A stretch of DNA of 64,000 bases from Agromyces sp. H66 (GCF_004959775.1 NZ_SJZG01000001.1:62001-126000), one strand, 5' to 3'. Positions 34,149 to 42,867 are shown, numbered from the stretch's first letter. Program-made: numbers and translations. The notes: generated by a model not told the origin, from the sequence alone.

Positions 34149-34367
34149 TCACGGGCGTCTATAGAAGCCTCGTGAAGGTCGCGACCCGCCGGATGGTCGG
34201 CCAGATGCCGACGGCTGCAGCACCTCGGCGCCGACGAGCACCTCCGCGGCGTGCAGGGTCGCGGCGTACGCCGACATCCGGCGCATGCCCTCGGCGATCA
34301 CGTCGTCGCCGATCGACTCGGGCGACTCCTCGGCGTAGTGCAGTAGCAGTGTGTATCGCATCATCAT
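34149..34367 (-). pseudogene. truncated YCII-related (DGPF) protein
   Basis: The first 50 residues (MRYTLLLHYAEESPESIGDD ... VLVGAEVLQPS) match YCII/DGPF-type proteins of about 115-120 residues. The sequence then loses the family pattern, the DGPF motif is absent, and it stops 72 codons from the start. The break lies 22 bases from the end of the nucleotidyltransferase remnant, so one deletion may have removed the 3' ends of both. It follows a dihydrofolate-reductase-like gene in the same direction, a typical pairing near ECF41 sigma genes. Confidence 0.68.
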
Positions 34368-34379
34368 CCCCGTGCCGGT

Positions 34380-34958
34380 TCAGCCAACAGCGTACTTCGC
34401 GATGATGACGCCGGTCGTGGTGGGCACGGTGCGCTGCAGCCCGAACTCCACGCGCGTCGACCCGAACAGTCTCGTTCCGGTTCCCAGGACGAGTGGATGC
34501 CGCAGCAGCACGAGCTCGTCGACGAGCTTCGCGCCGAGCAGCGCCCGCACGAGTTCGCCGCTGCCGAGCACCGTGATCGCGCCGTCGAAGGTCCGGCGGA
34601 GCTCGGCGACGGTCCGGGACGCCTCGCCGGCGAGGAGGGTGGAGTTCGGGTACGCGAGACGGAGGTCGTGATCCCGCGAGGCGACGTGCTTCGGCGTGTT
34701 CACCAGGACCTCGGTGAACGGGTTGGGTTCGGGGGTCGTCGTCCAGAACCCGAGCAGGTCGTCGTAGGTGCGCCGCCCGAACAGCAACGCGCCGCCGCGC
34801 GACATCTCCTCGGCCGCGAACCGACCGGCGACGTCGTCCCGGTACGGCGCCGCCCACCCGCCGTGTCGGAACCCGCCGCGGGTGTCCTCGTCGGGCCGTC
34901 CGGGCGCCTGCATGACGCCGTCGAGCGTGACGCTCTCGAACGCTGTGATGGTGGCCAT
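34380..34958 (-). CDS. dihydrofolate reductase-like (RibD C-terminal domain) protein
   Basis: A 192-residue protein of the deaminase-reductase family. The N-terminus (MATITAFESVTLDGVMQAPG), GGALLFGRRTYDDLLGFW and ITVLGSGELVRALLGAKLVDELVLLRHPLVLGTGTRLF are typical. Members use NADPH but few have known substrates, and most are not true folate enzymes. It is divergent from the first ECF41 sigma gene with the truncated YCII gene behind it. A role in redox stress under that sigma factor is possible but unproved. Confidence 0.88.
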   Translation of the reverse strand: MATITAFESVTLDGVMQAPGRPDEDTRGGFRHGGWAAPYRDDVAGRFAAEEMSRGGALLFGRRTYDDLLGFWTTTPEPNPFTEVLVNTPKHVASRDHDLRLAYPNSTLLAGEASRTVAELRRTFDGAITVLGSGELVRALLGAKLVDELVLLRHPLVLGTGTRLFGSTRVEFGLQRTVPTTTGVIIAKYAVG

Positions 34959-35056
34959 GGTGTGCTCCTGTCCCGGGCGCCGGATGCGGCCCGTCATCCC
35001 ATGAACGAGCGATACGCCGCCCGATCGACACCGGGCGGGGATTCTTCTGCCCGGGG

Positions 35057-35083
35057 TGTCACATTCCCGGGTCGGGCGGTGTC
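35057..35083 (+). promoter_or_regulatory. ECF41-type promoter upstream of the first sigma gene
   Basis: TGTCACA at 35057-35063, then 16 bases, then TGTC at 35080-35083. The published ECF41 consensus is TGTCACA and CGTC at this spacing, so only one base differs. It lies 40 bases upstream of the sigma gene start, consistent with autoregulation. Confidence 0.65.
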
Positions 35084-35122
35084 TGCATGTCGAGAGGATT
35101 CGCACCCGATCTCGGAGAAGAC

Positions 35123-36031
35123 ATGAACGGCAGCACTCGGACCGGTCTCGCCCCTATGAGCGAGGATCCGTTCGTCACCCATCGCAACCTGCTCTTCACG
35201 GTCGCGTACGAGATGCTCGGCTCGGCCGCCGATGCCGAGGACGTGTTGCAGGAGTCGTGGCTGCGGTGGTCGGCGGTCGACCAGGCGCAGGTCCGCGAGC
35301 CGCGCGCGTACCTCGTGCGCATCGTCACCAGGCAGGCGCTGAACCAGCTGCGCACGGTGTCGCGCCGCCGCGAGGACTACGTGGGCGAGTGGCTGCCCGA
35401 ACCGCTGCTCACGAGTCCGGATGTCGCCGACGACGTCGAGCTCGCCGAGAGCGTCTCGATCGCGATGTTGACCGTGCTCGAGACGCTCGGCCCCGCTGAG
35501 CGTGCGGTGTTCGTGCTGCGCGAGGTGTTCGACCTGCCCTACGACGAGATCGCCACCGCGGTGGACAAGACGCCGGCCGCGGTGCGGCAGATCGCCCACC
35601 GCGCCAAGGAGCACGTCGCGGCGCGCCGACCTCGGGTGGTCGTCGACAGCGCCGAGCAGGAGGCGGTCGTCGCCCGGTTCGTGGCGGCGGTGAACTCGGG
35701 TGACCTGCAGGGGCTCATGGACGTGCTCGCGCCCGACGTGGTCTCGGTCGCCGACGGCGGCGGCAAGGTCCGCGGTGCCGCGCGGCGGCCGATCGTGGGC
35801 GCCGCGAAGCTGGCGGCCTACATCCTGGGCGGCATGGAGAAGTTCGGCGTGCAGCTCACGGCCACGCCGGCATGGGTCAACGGCGCGCCGGGCGCCCGGG
35901 TCGAGGTCGACGGCGCGCTCGTCGGCGCGATGAGCGTGACCGTCGAGCACGGGCGCATCACCCGGATCTACTCCGTCGCGAACCCCGACAAGCTGGCCCG
36001 GCTCGACGCGGAGGCGGAACTCGCCCGGTAG
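35123..36031 (+). CDS. ECF41-family RNA polymerase sigma factor with SnoaL-like C-terminal domain
   Basis: A 302-residue sigma factor. Region sigma-2 spans about residues 15-80 (VAYEMLGSAADAEDVLQESWLRW), the linker has the diagnostic WLPEP (90-94), and sigma-4 includes LPYDEIATAVDKTPAAVRQIAHRAKEHV. The C-terminal SnoaL/NTF2-like domain (about 180-300) replaces an anti-sigma factor in ECF41 proteins and ends with the NPDKL motif (287-291). Start ATG 35123 has GGAG upstream; ATG 35156 is possible. A matching ECF41 promoter precedes it. It is a paralogue of the sigma factor at 52817-53695. Confidence 0.92.
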   Translation: MNGSTRTGLAPMSEDPFVTHRNLLFTVAYEMLGSAADAEDVLQESWLRWSAVDQAQVREPRAYLVRIVTRQALNQLRTVSRRREDYVGEWLPEPLLTSPDVADDVELAESVSIAMLTVLETLGPAERAVFVLREVFDLPYDEIATAVDKTPAAVRQIAHRAKEHVAARRPRVVVDSAEQEAVVARFVAAVNSGDLQGLMDVLAPDVVSVADGGGKVRGAARRPIVGAAKLAAYILGGMEKFGVQLTATPAWVNGAPGARVEVDGALVGAMSVTVEHGRITRIYSVANPDKLARLDAEAELAR

Positions 36032-36039
36032 CGGCATCC

Positions 36040-37572
36040 TCACTCGGGCCGGTTGCCCTCATCGCCGTCGATCGTGAACGGCGTGGCGACGCCCTCGTAC
36101 ATGACGTGGGCGATGAGCCCGTCGACCGCGTGCGGGAGCGTGTGGCAGTGGTCGCTCCAGATGCCCGGGTTGTCGGCGACGAACGCGATGTCGTACGACT
36201 CGCCGGGTCGCGCGTCGAGCGAGTCGACCCACCACGGGCTGCCGGATGCCGCGACCCCGTCCCGCGAGAGCACGACCACGTGGTGGCCGTGCAGGTGCAT
36301 CGGGTGCACGTCGCCCGAGTCGTTGCGCAGGCGCATCACCACGACATCGCCCTCGCGCACCTCGAACATCGGGACATCGGGGAACATGCGGCCGTTGATG
36401 GTCCAGAAGTTCCCGGGGCGGCCGTCGATGATTCCGAACCGACGCCCGATGACGTAGTCGTACGAGCGGTCGGGTGCTGTCGGGTCGAAGTCGAGCGGTT
36501 CCGGCGACCCGTAGGCGAGCAGGTCGAGCGACTCCGCCGGCTGCGGCGCCGAAGGGGCGGATGCCGCGGGGTCGCCGATCACGACGCTGCGCGCGCCGCC
36601 GACGTGCAGCCGCACGGCACGGCCTTCGGAAGGCGCGGCGACCGCGACATCCGCCCGCCCGCCGGCCGGGATCAGCAGGCGCCGCCCCTCGACGTCGGTC
36701 GGCTCGTGCACGTCGCGCCCGTCGATCGCGACGACGCGGAACGGATCGCCCGACCACACGGCCGCGGTGCCCTGGTCGGTGTTGATGACGCGCACCCGTA
36801 CGATCGAGCCGGGTTCGGCGGCCACCTGTTCGTCGCCGACTCGGCCGTTCAGCGAGTGCTGCCCGCCATAGACGTGGAGCAGCGCGGTGACATCGACGTC
36901 GGGCGCGGCACCCGTCGATGCGGTGGATGCCTCGGCGGGCTCGATCACGACCGCCCCGAGCAGTCCGCCGACGACCTGCTCGTGCGAGACCTGGTGCGAG
37001 TGGTACCAGTACGTGCCGGCGTCCTCGGCCACGAATCGGTAGACGTGCCGCCCGCCGACGGGTACCGCGTCCTGGGTGATGCCGGCGACGCCGTCGGCCG
37101 CGTTCGGCACGTCGATGCCGTGCCAGTGCAGCGTCGCGCCGTCGCCGACCGACTCGTTGACGAACACGACCTCGACGAGATCGCCCTGCTTCGCCCGGAG
37201 CTCGGGTCCGGGCGACGAGCCGTTCACGGTGTACCCGTCGACCGAGCGGCCACCGGGCACGTCGATCGTCTCCTGCCGCGCGACGAATTCGACCCGCACG
37301 TCGGCGGGACGGTCGGGGTCGGCGGTGAGCGATGTCACGCTGACCGCGCTCGCCGCGTCAGCGGTTCCGCCGGCTCCCGATGCCGCCGCGCCATCGGCCT
37401 CGCCCGCCCCGTGCTCCCCGTGGCTCCCGCCGTCGTCGGCGGGGTGGCCCATGTCCATCACGGAGTACTCGCCGAGCAGCGTCGAGCTCCATGCGAGCGC
37501 GCCGACGCCGAGCGCGGTGGTCACCGCGACGGCGACGGCGGCTCGCCGGATCAGTTCACGCCTGGACGGCAT
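36040..37572 (-). CDS. multicopper oxidase
   Basis: Exported cupredoxin enzyme of 510 residues. A twin-Arg-like N-terminus (SRRELIRRAAVAVAV) and signal helix precede a His/Gly/Asp-rich segment (about 40-60: DMGHPADDGGSHGEHG) that may bind metal. Copper ligands are HWH (149-151), HSH (191-193), HPMHLHGHH and HCHTLPH (475-481). The last motif has Thr-Leu-Pro where laccases have ILEHE, so the axial type-1 copper site differs. It oxidises metals or phenols outside the cell and may aid copper tolerance. The gene overlaps the membrane gene upstream by 17 bases. Confidence 0.9.
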   Translation of the reverse strand: MPSRRELIRRAAVAVAVTTALGVGALAWSSTLLGEYSVMDMGHPADDGGSHGEHGAGEADGAAASGAGGTADAASAVSVTSLTADPDRPADVRVEFVARQETIDVPGGRSVDGYTVNGSSPGPELRAKQGDLVEVVFVNESVGDGATLHWHGIDVPNAADGVAGITQDAVPVGGRHVYRFVAEDAGTYWYHSHQVSHEQVVGGLLGAVVIEPAEASTASTGAAPDVDVTALLHVYGGQHSLNGRVGDEQVAAEPGSIVRVRVINTDQGTAAVWSGDPFRVVAIDGRDVHEPTDVEGRRLLIPAGGRADVAVAAPSEGRAVRLHVGGARSVVIGDPAASAPSAPQPAESLDLLAYGSPEPLDFDPTAPDRSYDYVIGRRFGIIDGRPGNFWTINGRMFPDVPMFEVREGDVVVMRLRNDSGDVHPMHLHGHHVVVLSRDGVAASGSPWWVDSLDARPGESYDIAFVADNPGIWSDHCHTLPHAVDGLIAHVMYEGVATPFTIDGDEGNRPE

Positions 37573-38038
37573 CGGAGTCCGCCCCTTCGACCTCGGACCC
37601 CGCGTCGGCCGCGCCGGCCGTTCGCCGTTCCCCGACGCGGCGTGCGGACATCGACGCCGTCGCGACGATCGCGATGGCGACCGCGCCGTGGATCGTCCCG
37701 ATGAACGGCACGTCCGCGACCGCGTAGCCCAGGGCCACCTGCATCACGACGAGTCCGAACACGATCGCCGCCCACAGCTTCGCCCCGCGTGTCCGTACGA
37801 AGAACGACACCACGAGCAGCGCGAGCGCGAGCACCGGAATGACGACCCCGCCGACGAGCGCGTGGACGACGGATCCGGGCTCGCCGCCACCTTGGCCGCC
37901 CTCGAGGGCCGCCGTGTCGAGGACGCTCCCCTCGGAGACCCGGTTGAGCACGCCCCCGAATGCGAACGCGATCGCGGCGGATTGGACGACGACCCCGCCG
38001 GCGACGAGCCAGGCGAGGACCGAGTAGAGCTTGCGCAT
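37556..38038 (-). CDS. DUF6220-like four-helix membrane protein
   Basis: A 160-residue membrane protein. The spans are LAWLVAGGVVVQSAAIAFAFG, ALVGGVVIPVLALALLVVSFF, LWAAIVFGLVVMQVALGYA and FIGTIHGAVAIAIVATASM. The paired residues between helices (Gln/Ala, His, His in GTIHG) recall small haem-binding or DUF6220 proteins; this is weak evidence. ATG 38038 has GAGGAGG upstream. It is coupled by overlap to the multicopper oxidase gene, so it may pass electrons or support copper insertion. Confidence 0.78.
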   Translation of the reverse strand: MRKLYSVLAWLVAGGVVVQSAAIAFAFGGVLNRVSEGSVLDTAALEGGQGGGEPGSVVHALVGGVVIPVLALALLVVSFFVRTRGAKLWAAIVFGLVVMQVALGYAVADVPFIGTIHGAVAIAIVATASMSARRVGERRTAGAADAGSEVEGADSDAVQA

Positions 38039-38236
38039 GGAGACCTCCTCGTTCGTGCGGCGCCAGGTCGCGGCATCCGCTCGTTCCCCACCCTCGCCGG
38101 AGTCGCACGGTCGGCGGATCGCAGGGAACCGGATGCCGGATGGCGGCGAGCCGCACCGCCGATGGAGGCCAGCCGCCATGTGCGGGGCGTGGAGCGCCCC
38201 CTCCCGCAGGCGCCGTGACAGGAGCACGATGGGAGG

Positions 38237-40336
38237 GTGCTTCGCAGATGGGGATGGTTCGCGGCCCTCGCCCCGCTCGGCACGGCGTCGCTCGTGTACG
38301 CCGTGATCGCGCGGGGGTTCATCGCCGGCGACGCGGGCCACGGACTCGCGTGGCCGCTCCTCGGGATCCTGCCGCTGTTCACGTTCGGCATGTGGCTGCT
38401 GACCGCGTCGACGTCGAGGTCGGCGCTCTACATCGCGTGGGCATCCACGGCCATGGCCGTGGGGTCCGCCGTCGACACGTTCGTGCGATTGAACGTCGAC
38501 GTGGTGCGCGAGCCCTGGTTCCCCGCCTTCTCCCTCATCGGGCTCATCGCCGATGCGGTCACTGCGGCGGGCTTCATCAGCATGTTCGCCACCTTCCCGA
38601 CCGGGATCCCCGAGCGGAGATGGCAGCGCATCATGGTCGCCCTCTTCTGGCTCCCCGTCGTCGTGGCGCCGCTGTCGCTGCTGACCACGCCGCACGCCGT
38701 CACGCCGTTGTTCCTCGGCGTGGACGGCGAGGGTGTCCCCAACCCGTTCGCCGTGCCGTGGCTCGAATGGGCGGACCCCATCGTCGAATGGATCGTGTAC
38801 CTGTGGCCGTCGGCGATCGCGGGGATCGCGGTGCTCATCGCGCGGGCGTTCTTCGGCGACCCCGAGGTGCGCAAGCGCATGCGGGTGATGACGGTGGCCG
38901 TGCTCGCCACCGTCGTGAGCTGGTCGCTCTGGACGCTCCTCACGCCGAACTGGCTCGCCGACCTGGCGGTCTACGTCTCGCTGGCCGCGGTCCCCTTGGC
39001 CGCGATCCACGGCATCCTCCGCTACGGCGCCTTCGATATCTCGCCGGGGGACCGATCGCGGTTCGTCGCCCGGTCGTCGGACCTGCTGATCACCCTGCTC
39101 TACGGGGTCGGCACCGCCGCGCCCGGTGTGCTCCTCGCCGACGTGCTGTCTCCCGTCGGCGCCGTGCTGCTCACCACCGTCGCGGCCCTGCTCCTGCTGC
39201 CGGTCAGGTCGCTGCTGCAACGCTGGATCCACTGGGTCGTGTTCGCCGACCTCGATCGCCAGCTCGCGATCCTCGGCGATCTCGGCGCGCAGCTCGAGCG
39301 AGCCGGCGAACCGCTCGATCTGCTCACCAGGCTGGCGGAGGCGGTGCACGACGGCCTCCACTCTTCCTGGGTGCGCATTCGGATCGCGACGATCGCGACG
39401 GAGGACCACGACCTCGTCACGCCGGTCGCGATCGCCGGCGACGAGGAAGCCGCGGCGCGGGACGAGCCGGTGCTCTCCTCCGACCTCGTCCGCGGCGACG
39501 AAACGCTCGGGCGCATCGAGGTCGGCCCGCGCCGTCGCGGCGAGTACAGCGACGCCGAGCGGGCGCTGCTGCGCACGGTGGCCGGCCAGGCCGCGGCATC
39601 CGTCGCCAACGTGCGGCTCACGGCCCGGCTCGCCGAGCAGCTCGACGAGCTGACCGCCTCGCGAGAACGGCTCGTGGCCGCGCAGGACGACGAGCGGCGA
39701 CGCCTCGAGCGCGACCTGCACGACGGCATCCAGCAGGACGTCGTGGCCCAGATCGCGGGACTCCGGCTGGCGCGCAACCGTCTCGAGCGCGGCCAGCTGA
39801 CGCCCGAGGAACTCGCCGAGCTGCAGGATCAGGCCCGGGCGACGCTGAACGACCTTCGGGAGCTCGCCCGGGGCATCCACCCGCCGGTGCTGAGCGACAA
39901 CGGACTCGTCGCCGCGGTCGAATCGGGCGTGGCCCGGTTCCCGATCCCCCTCGCAGTGGAGGCCGAGGAGAGCGTGCGTGGCGAGCGGTTCCCCGAGGAG
40001 GTCGAGACCACGGCGTACTACGTGGTGCGCGAGGCGCTCGCGAACGCGGCCAAGCACGCGAACGCGACCCACGCGTCGGTCGCGATGGCGCGCAGCAACG
40101 GGCGCCTCCGGATCTCGATCAGCGACGACGGCCGGGGCATCGGGCCGATCGTGCCGGCGTCGGTTTCGAGGGGTGGGCTGGCGAACATCCGCGACCGGGT
40201 CGCGGCGCTCCGCGGCACGATGCGGGTAACGTCGGATGGACCGTCGGGCACCGGTACGACGGTGCTCGTGGAGTTGCCGGTGGGCGGCGTGGCGCCGGCG
40301 GCGGGCGCGCCGCGGGAGGGAGCACCCGTTGGATGA
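38237..40336 (+). CDS. large membrane sensor histidine kinase (HisKA_3) with GAF-like domain
   Basis: A 699-residue kinase. The first 330 residues hold about nine membrane helices. A GAF-like domain follows (about 345-460, ending LLRTVAGQAAASVANVRLTARL), then phospho-acceptor His495 in RDLHDGIQQDVVAQ and a HATPase domain (ALANAAKHANATHASV, DDGRGI). The start is taken as GTG 38237; the Shine-Dalgarno AGGAG is rather distant. It faces away from the copper oxidase genes and is coupled to a response regulator. The signal may be a membrane or redox stress. Confidence 0.9.
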   Translation: MLRRWGWFAALAPLGTASLVYAVIARGFIAGDAGHGLAWPLLGILPLFTFGMWLLTASTSRSALYIAWASTAMAVGSAVDTFVRLNVDVVREPWFPAFSLIGLIADAVTAAGFISMFATFPTGIPERRWQRIMVALFWLPVVVAPLSLLTTPHAVTPLFLGVDGEGVPNPFAVPWLEWADPIVEWIVYLWPSAIAGIAVLIARAFFGDPEVRKRMRVMTVAVLATVVSWSLWTLLTPNWLADLAVYVSLAAVPLAAIHGILRYGAFDISPGDRSRFVARSSDLLITLLYGVGTAAPGVLLADVLSPVGAVLLTTVAALLLLPVRSLLQRWIHWVVFADLDRQLAILGDLGAQLERAGEPLDLLTRLAEAVHDGLHSSWVRIRIATIATEDHDLVTPVAIAGDEEAAARDEPVLSSDLVRGDETLGRIEVGPRRRGEYSDAERALLRTVAGQAAASVANVRLTARLAEQLDELTASRERLVAAQDDERRRLERDLHDGIQQDVVAQIAGLRLARNRLERGQLTPEELAELQDQARATLNDLRELARGIHPPVLSDNGLVAAVESGVARFPIPLAVEAEESVRGERFPEEVETTAYYVVREALANAAKHANATHASVAMARSNGRLRISISDDGRGIGPIVPASVSRGGLANIRDRVAALRGTMRVTSDGPSGTGTTVLVELPVGGVAPAAGAPREGAPVG

Positions 40337-41021
40337 GCCGGGCACGCTTCGGGTCGTCATCGCCGAGGACAACTACCTGGTCCGCGAGGGCGTGCGGCGG
40401 CTGCTGGAGGACTCCGGCGAGGTCGACGTGGTCGCCGGAACGGGCAACGCGACCGAACTGCTCGACGCGGTGCGGCGGCTGTCGCCGCACGCGGTGCTCA
40501 CCGACATCCGGATGCCGCCCGGCCACCACATGGAGGGCATCGAGGCGGCACGCACGATCCGGGCCGAGCATCCCGACATCGGGGTCGTGGTGTTGTCGCA
40601 GCACGCCGACGAGAGCTACGCCCTCGCGCTCTTCGCGGACGGCTCGGCGGGACTCGGCTACCTCCTGAAGGATCGGATCGGCGACCTCGAGGACCTCGTG
40701 CATGCGCTCCGCGAGGTGCGGGCCGGCGGCTCGGTGATCGACCCGCAGATCGTGGACACGCTCGTGCGCCGTCGCAGCGTGGCCGGAGCGTCGAGCCCGC
40801 TCGCGGCCCTGTCGCCGCGTGAGCTCGAGGTGCTGCGGCAAATGGCGGCCGGCAAGACGAACGCCGGCATCGAGCAGGCCCTGTTCCTGTCGACCTCGAC
40901 CGTCGAGAAGCACGTGAACGCGATCTTCTCCAAGCTGCGGCTGCCCGTGAGCGGCGTGCATCGGCGCGTCGCGGCCGTGCTCGCATTCCTGCAGAATGAC
41001 GGCGGCCGGACGGCGTCGTAG
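40329..41021 (+). CDS. NarL family response regulator
   Basis: A 230-residue regulator. It has the acidic ED pair at 13-14, phospho-acceptor Asp59 (VLTDIRMPPGHHMEG), Lys in YLLKDRIGD, and a LuxR helix-turn-helix (LSPRELEVLRQMAAGKTNAGIEQALFLSTSTVEKHVNAIFSKL). The start is TTG 40329, which overlaps the kinase stop by eight bases and has GGGAGGGAG at good spacing. The HMEGIEA pattern after the Asp is common in the actinobacterial regulators that pair with large membrane kinases. Targets are unknown. Confidence 0.92.
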   Translation: MDEPGTLRVVIAEDNYLVREGVRRLLEDSGEVDVVAGTGNATELLDAVRRLSPHAVLTDIRMPPGHHMEGIEAARTIRAEHPDIGVVVLSQHADESYALALFADGSAGLGYLLKDRIGDLEDLVHALREVRAGGSVIDPQIVDTLVRRRSVAGASSPLAALSPRELEVLRQMAAGKTNAGIEQALFLSTSTVEKHVNAIFSKLRLPVSGVHRRVAAVLAFLQNDGGRTAS

Positions 41022-41078
41022 GCTGAGGGCATCGATCATCCGCAACGGCGCGGGATGCCGCGCGAGGGGGTAGGCCAG

Positions 41079-41483
41079 ATGGACCTCACGACCGAGGCGA
41101 CCGACGCGACCGACACGACCGAGCACGTCGTCACGACCGAGATCGAGAAGATCGCGCGCGCGTTCTCGAGCCACCGCTTCGACCAGGCGCTGCCGCACCT
41201 CACCGACGATGTCGTCTGGACGAGGGTCGGCGAGAAGCCGCTGATCGGGCGGAAGGCCGTGAAGAAGGCCTGCGAGCGCACCGCCGCCGGCCTTACCGAT
41301 GTGACGACCGAGTTCCAGCGATTCCGCACGGTGGTCGGCGACGAGAGCGTGGCGGTCGAGAGCCTGGCGAGGTACACCGGCGCCGACGGCAGCGTGTCGG
41401 TCGTCGCGGCGTGCGACGTGTACGACTTCGACGACGAACGCGTCACCGAGATCGTCTCCTACATGGTGGAACTGCCCGGCTGA
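41079..41483 (+). CDS. SnoaL/NTF2-like protein
   Basis: A 134-residue alpha+beta barrel protein. After a Thr/Asp-rich start it has IARAFSSHRFDQALPHLTDDVVWTRVGEKPLIGRKAVKKACE and a C-terminal strand pair (ACDVYDFDDERVTEIVSYMVEL), the pattern of SnoaL-like folds. Most members lack known activity; some are isomerases or ligand carriers. It follows the response regulator by 57 bases and may share its transcript. ATG 41079 is preferred over 41055 because the family match begins there. Confidence 0.82.
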   Translation: MDLTTEATDATDTTEHVVTTEIEKIARAFSSHRFDQALPHLTDDVVWTRVGEKPLIGRKAVKKACERTAAGLTDVTTEFQRFRTVVGDESVAVESLARYTGADGSVSVVAACDVYDFDDERVTEIVSYMVELPG

Positions 41484-41515
41484 CGCTCGGACGGGGTCAC
41501 AGGCGCAGTCGGCGG

Positions 41516-41980
41516 TCACCCCTCGCGGCGACGCTCGTGGCGGAGTCGTGCGGCCTCGTGCGCGTCGCGCAACAGCTCGATCGCCGTCTCCATGGTGCGC
41601 TCGCCCGGGTTCACGATCGCGATCCAGCCGAGCGGCCCGTAGACGGGATGCGGGTTGATCTCATCGACGGCCGCGAAGTCGCGGACGCGACGGAGCGTGC
41701 GCGGAGTCTCGCCGGTGAGCCGTTCGAAGGACTGCCGGCCGACGTGGATGTTCAGCCGCCAGCGCTCGGGTGCAGCGAGGTGGGAGGCGGTGTCGTCGGG
41801 GTAGTCCTTGGTGACGACGGTGCCGTAGGGCTGCACGTTCTGCGGCACCCGTCCATCGGGCGCGTAGTAGAAGAACGCGTCGCCCCACGCCAGTTCGGGG
41901 AACTCGCTGCCGGGCCCCGGGGCGAGGATCAGCACGCCGTCGAAGGTGCGCACGATCTCGAGAATCTGCTCCATACTCAT
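41516..41980 (-). CDS. DUF6194 family protein
   Basis: A 154-residue cytoplasmic protein. Recognisable pieces are GDAFFYYAPDGRVPQNVQPYGTVVTKDYPDD, LNIHVGRQSFERL and DEINPHPVYGPLGWIAIVNPGE, the pattern of the actinobacterial DUF6194 group. Its function is unknown. The fold may resemble luciferase-associated or YjbR-like proteins because of the WRLNIHVG region, but this is only a resemblance. It is divergent from the double MerR gene with a 41-bp gap, so that regulator probably controls it. Confidence 0.83.
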   Translation of the reverse strand: MSMEQILEIVRTFDGVLILAPGPGSEFPELAWGDAFFYYAPDGRVPQNVQPYGTVVTKDYPDDTASHLAAPERWRLNIHVGRQSFERLTGETPRTLRRVRDFAAVDEINPHPVYGPLGWIAIVNPGERTMETAIELLRDAHEAARLRHERRREG

Positions 41981-42021
41981 AGTTCAAGCGTGACCTTGAA
42001 GTGCTTCTGTGGGGTTCGGCC

Positions 42022-42771
42022 ATGACGTTGACTTCCGAAGGCGCCGGGAGCCGGATGCTTCGGACGGCACAGGTCTCCGCGGCGTCCGGGTACTCGGTGC
42101 AGCAGGTTCGCGACCTCGAGCGGCTCGGAGTCATTCCGGCGGCCGCGCGCGGGGAGAACGGCTACCGCTCCTACTCGTCGCTGCATGTGCGCGCGCTCGC
42201 CGCGTATCGGGGGCTCGCCGCCGCGATCGGCCCCGTCGAGGCACGCCGCCTGCTCGTCGGGATCTGGACGATGACGGTCGCCGATGCCGCGGCCGAGATC
42301 GGGTCGGTGCACGTGCGCCTCGCGACCGAGCGGGCGCGCCTCCTTCGGGCCCAGGATGCGCTGCGATGGATCCGAGGCGACTCCGACGTCGAGGCCGGCG
42401 CCGCGGCATCCGGTGCCGACGACACCATGACCATCACGGAGCTCGCCCGCGCGCTCGGCGTGCGGTCCTCCACGCTGCGCTTCTGGGAGCAGGAGGGCCT
42501 CGTCGTGCCGGAACGGGTGACCTCGTTGCGCGTCCGGATCTACGACGCGGCGAGCATCCGGGCGCTGCGGATCGTCGCCGCCCTGCGCGGCGCGGGATAC
42601 CGGATCCCCGACGTCCGCGACATCCTCGCCTCGCTCGACGACGTCGATGCGGGCGACGCGACCGGCCGCGTGCTGCAGCGGCGACTCGACGACCTCGCCA
42701 CCCGCACGGTCCTGCTCCTCGAGGCGGGGACGGACCTCGCGCAGGTCATCACTCGCCTGCGCCGAGCATAG
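42022..42771 (+). CDS. double MerR-type regulator (two HTH modules in one chain)
   Basis: A 249-residue protein with two MerR-like winged-helix modules. Module 1 (about 12-80) reads LRTAQVSAASGYSVQQVRDLERLGVIPAAARGENGYRSYSSLHVRAL. Module 2 (about 135-205) reads MTITELARALGVRSSTLRFWEQEGLVVPER, with an IPDVRDIL dimerisation-type helix. The modules are diverged from each other, so the fusion is not recent. A normal MerR protein has one such module and dimerises by a coiled coil; here one chain could bind both half-sites. It is divergent from the DUF6194 gene, its likely target. Start ATG 42022 is a choice among three in-frame ATGs. Confidence 0.82.
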   Translation: MTLTSEGAGSRMLRTAQVSAASGYSVQQVRDLERLGVIPAAARGENGYRSYSSLHVRALAAYRGLAAAIGPVEARRLLVGIWTMTVADAAAEIGSVHVRLATERARLLRAQDALRWIRGDSDVEAGAAASGADDTMTITELARALGVRSSTLRFWEQEGLVVPERVTSLRVRIYDAASIRALRIVAALRGAGYRIPDVRDILASLDDVDAGDATGRVLQRRLDDLATRTVLLLEAGTDLAQVITRLRRA

Positions 42772-42834
42772 CGCGCTCCCTCGGTGGAAGCCGGCACGAC
42801 GAAGGGGTTCGCAATGCCTCGACTAATCCCGTCA

Positions 42835-42867
42835 GGGCCGGTCCGCACGGAGTGTGCGAACCGGCCC
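42835..42867. terminator. bidirectional terminator hairpin
   Basis: Two 14-base arms (42835-42848 and 42854-42867, GGGCCGGT...ACCGGCCC) with one mismatch and a five-base loop. It lies in the 119-bp gap between convergent genes (merR-type stop at 42771, hydrolase stop at 42891). No T-run follows. Confidence 0.75.
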
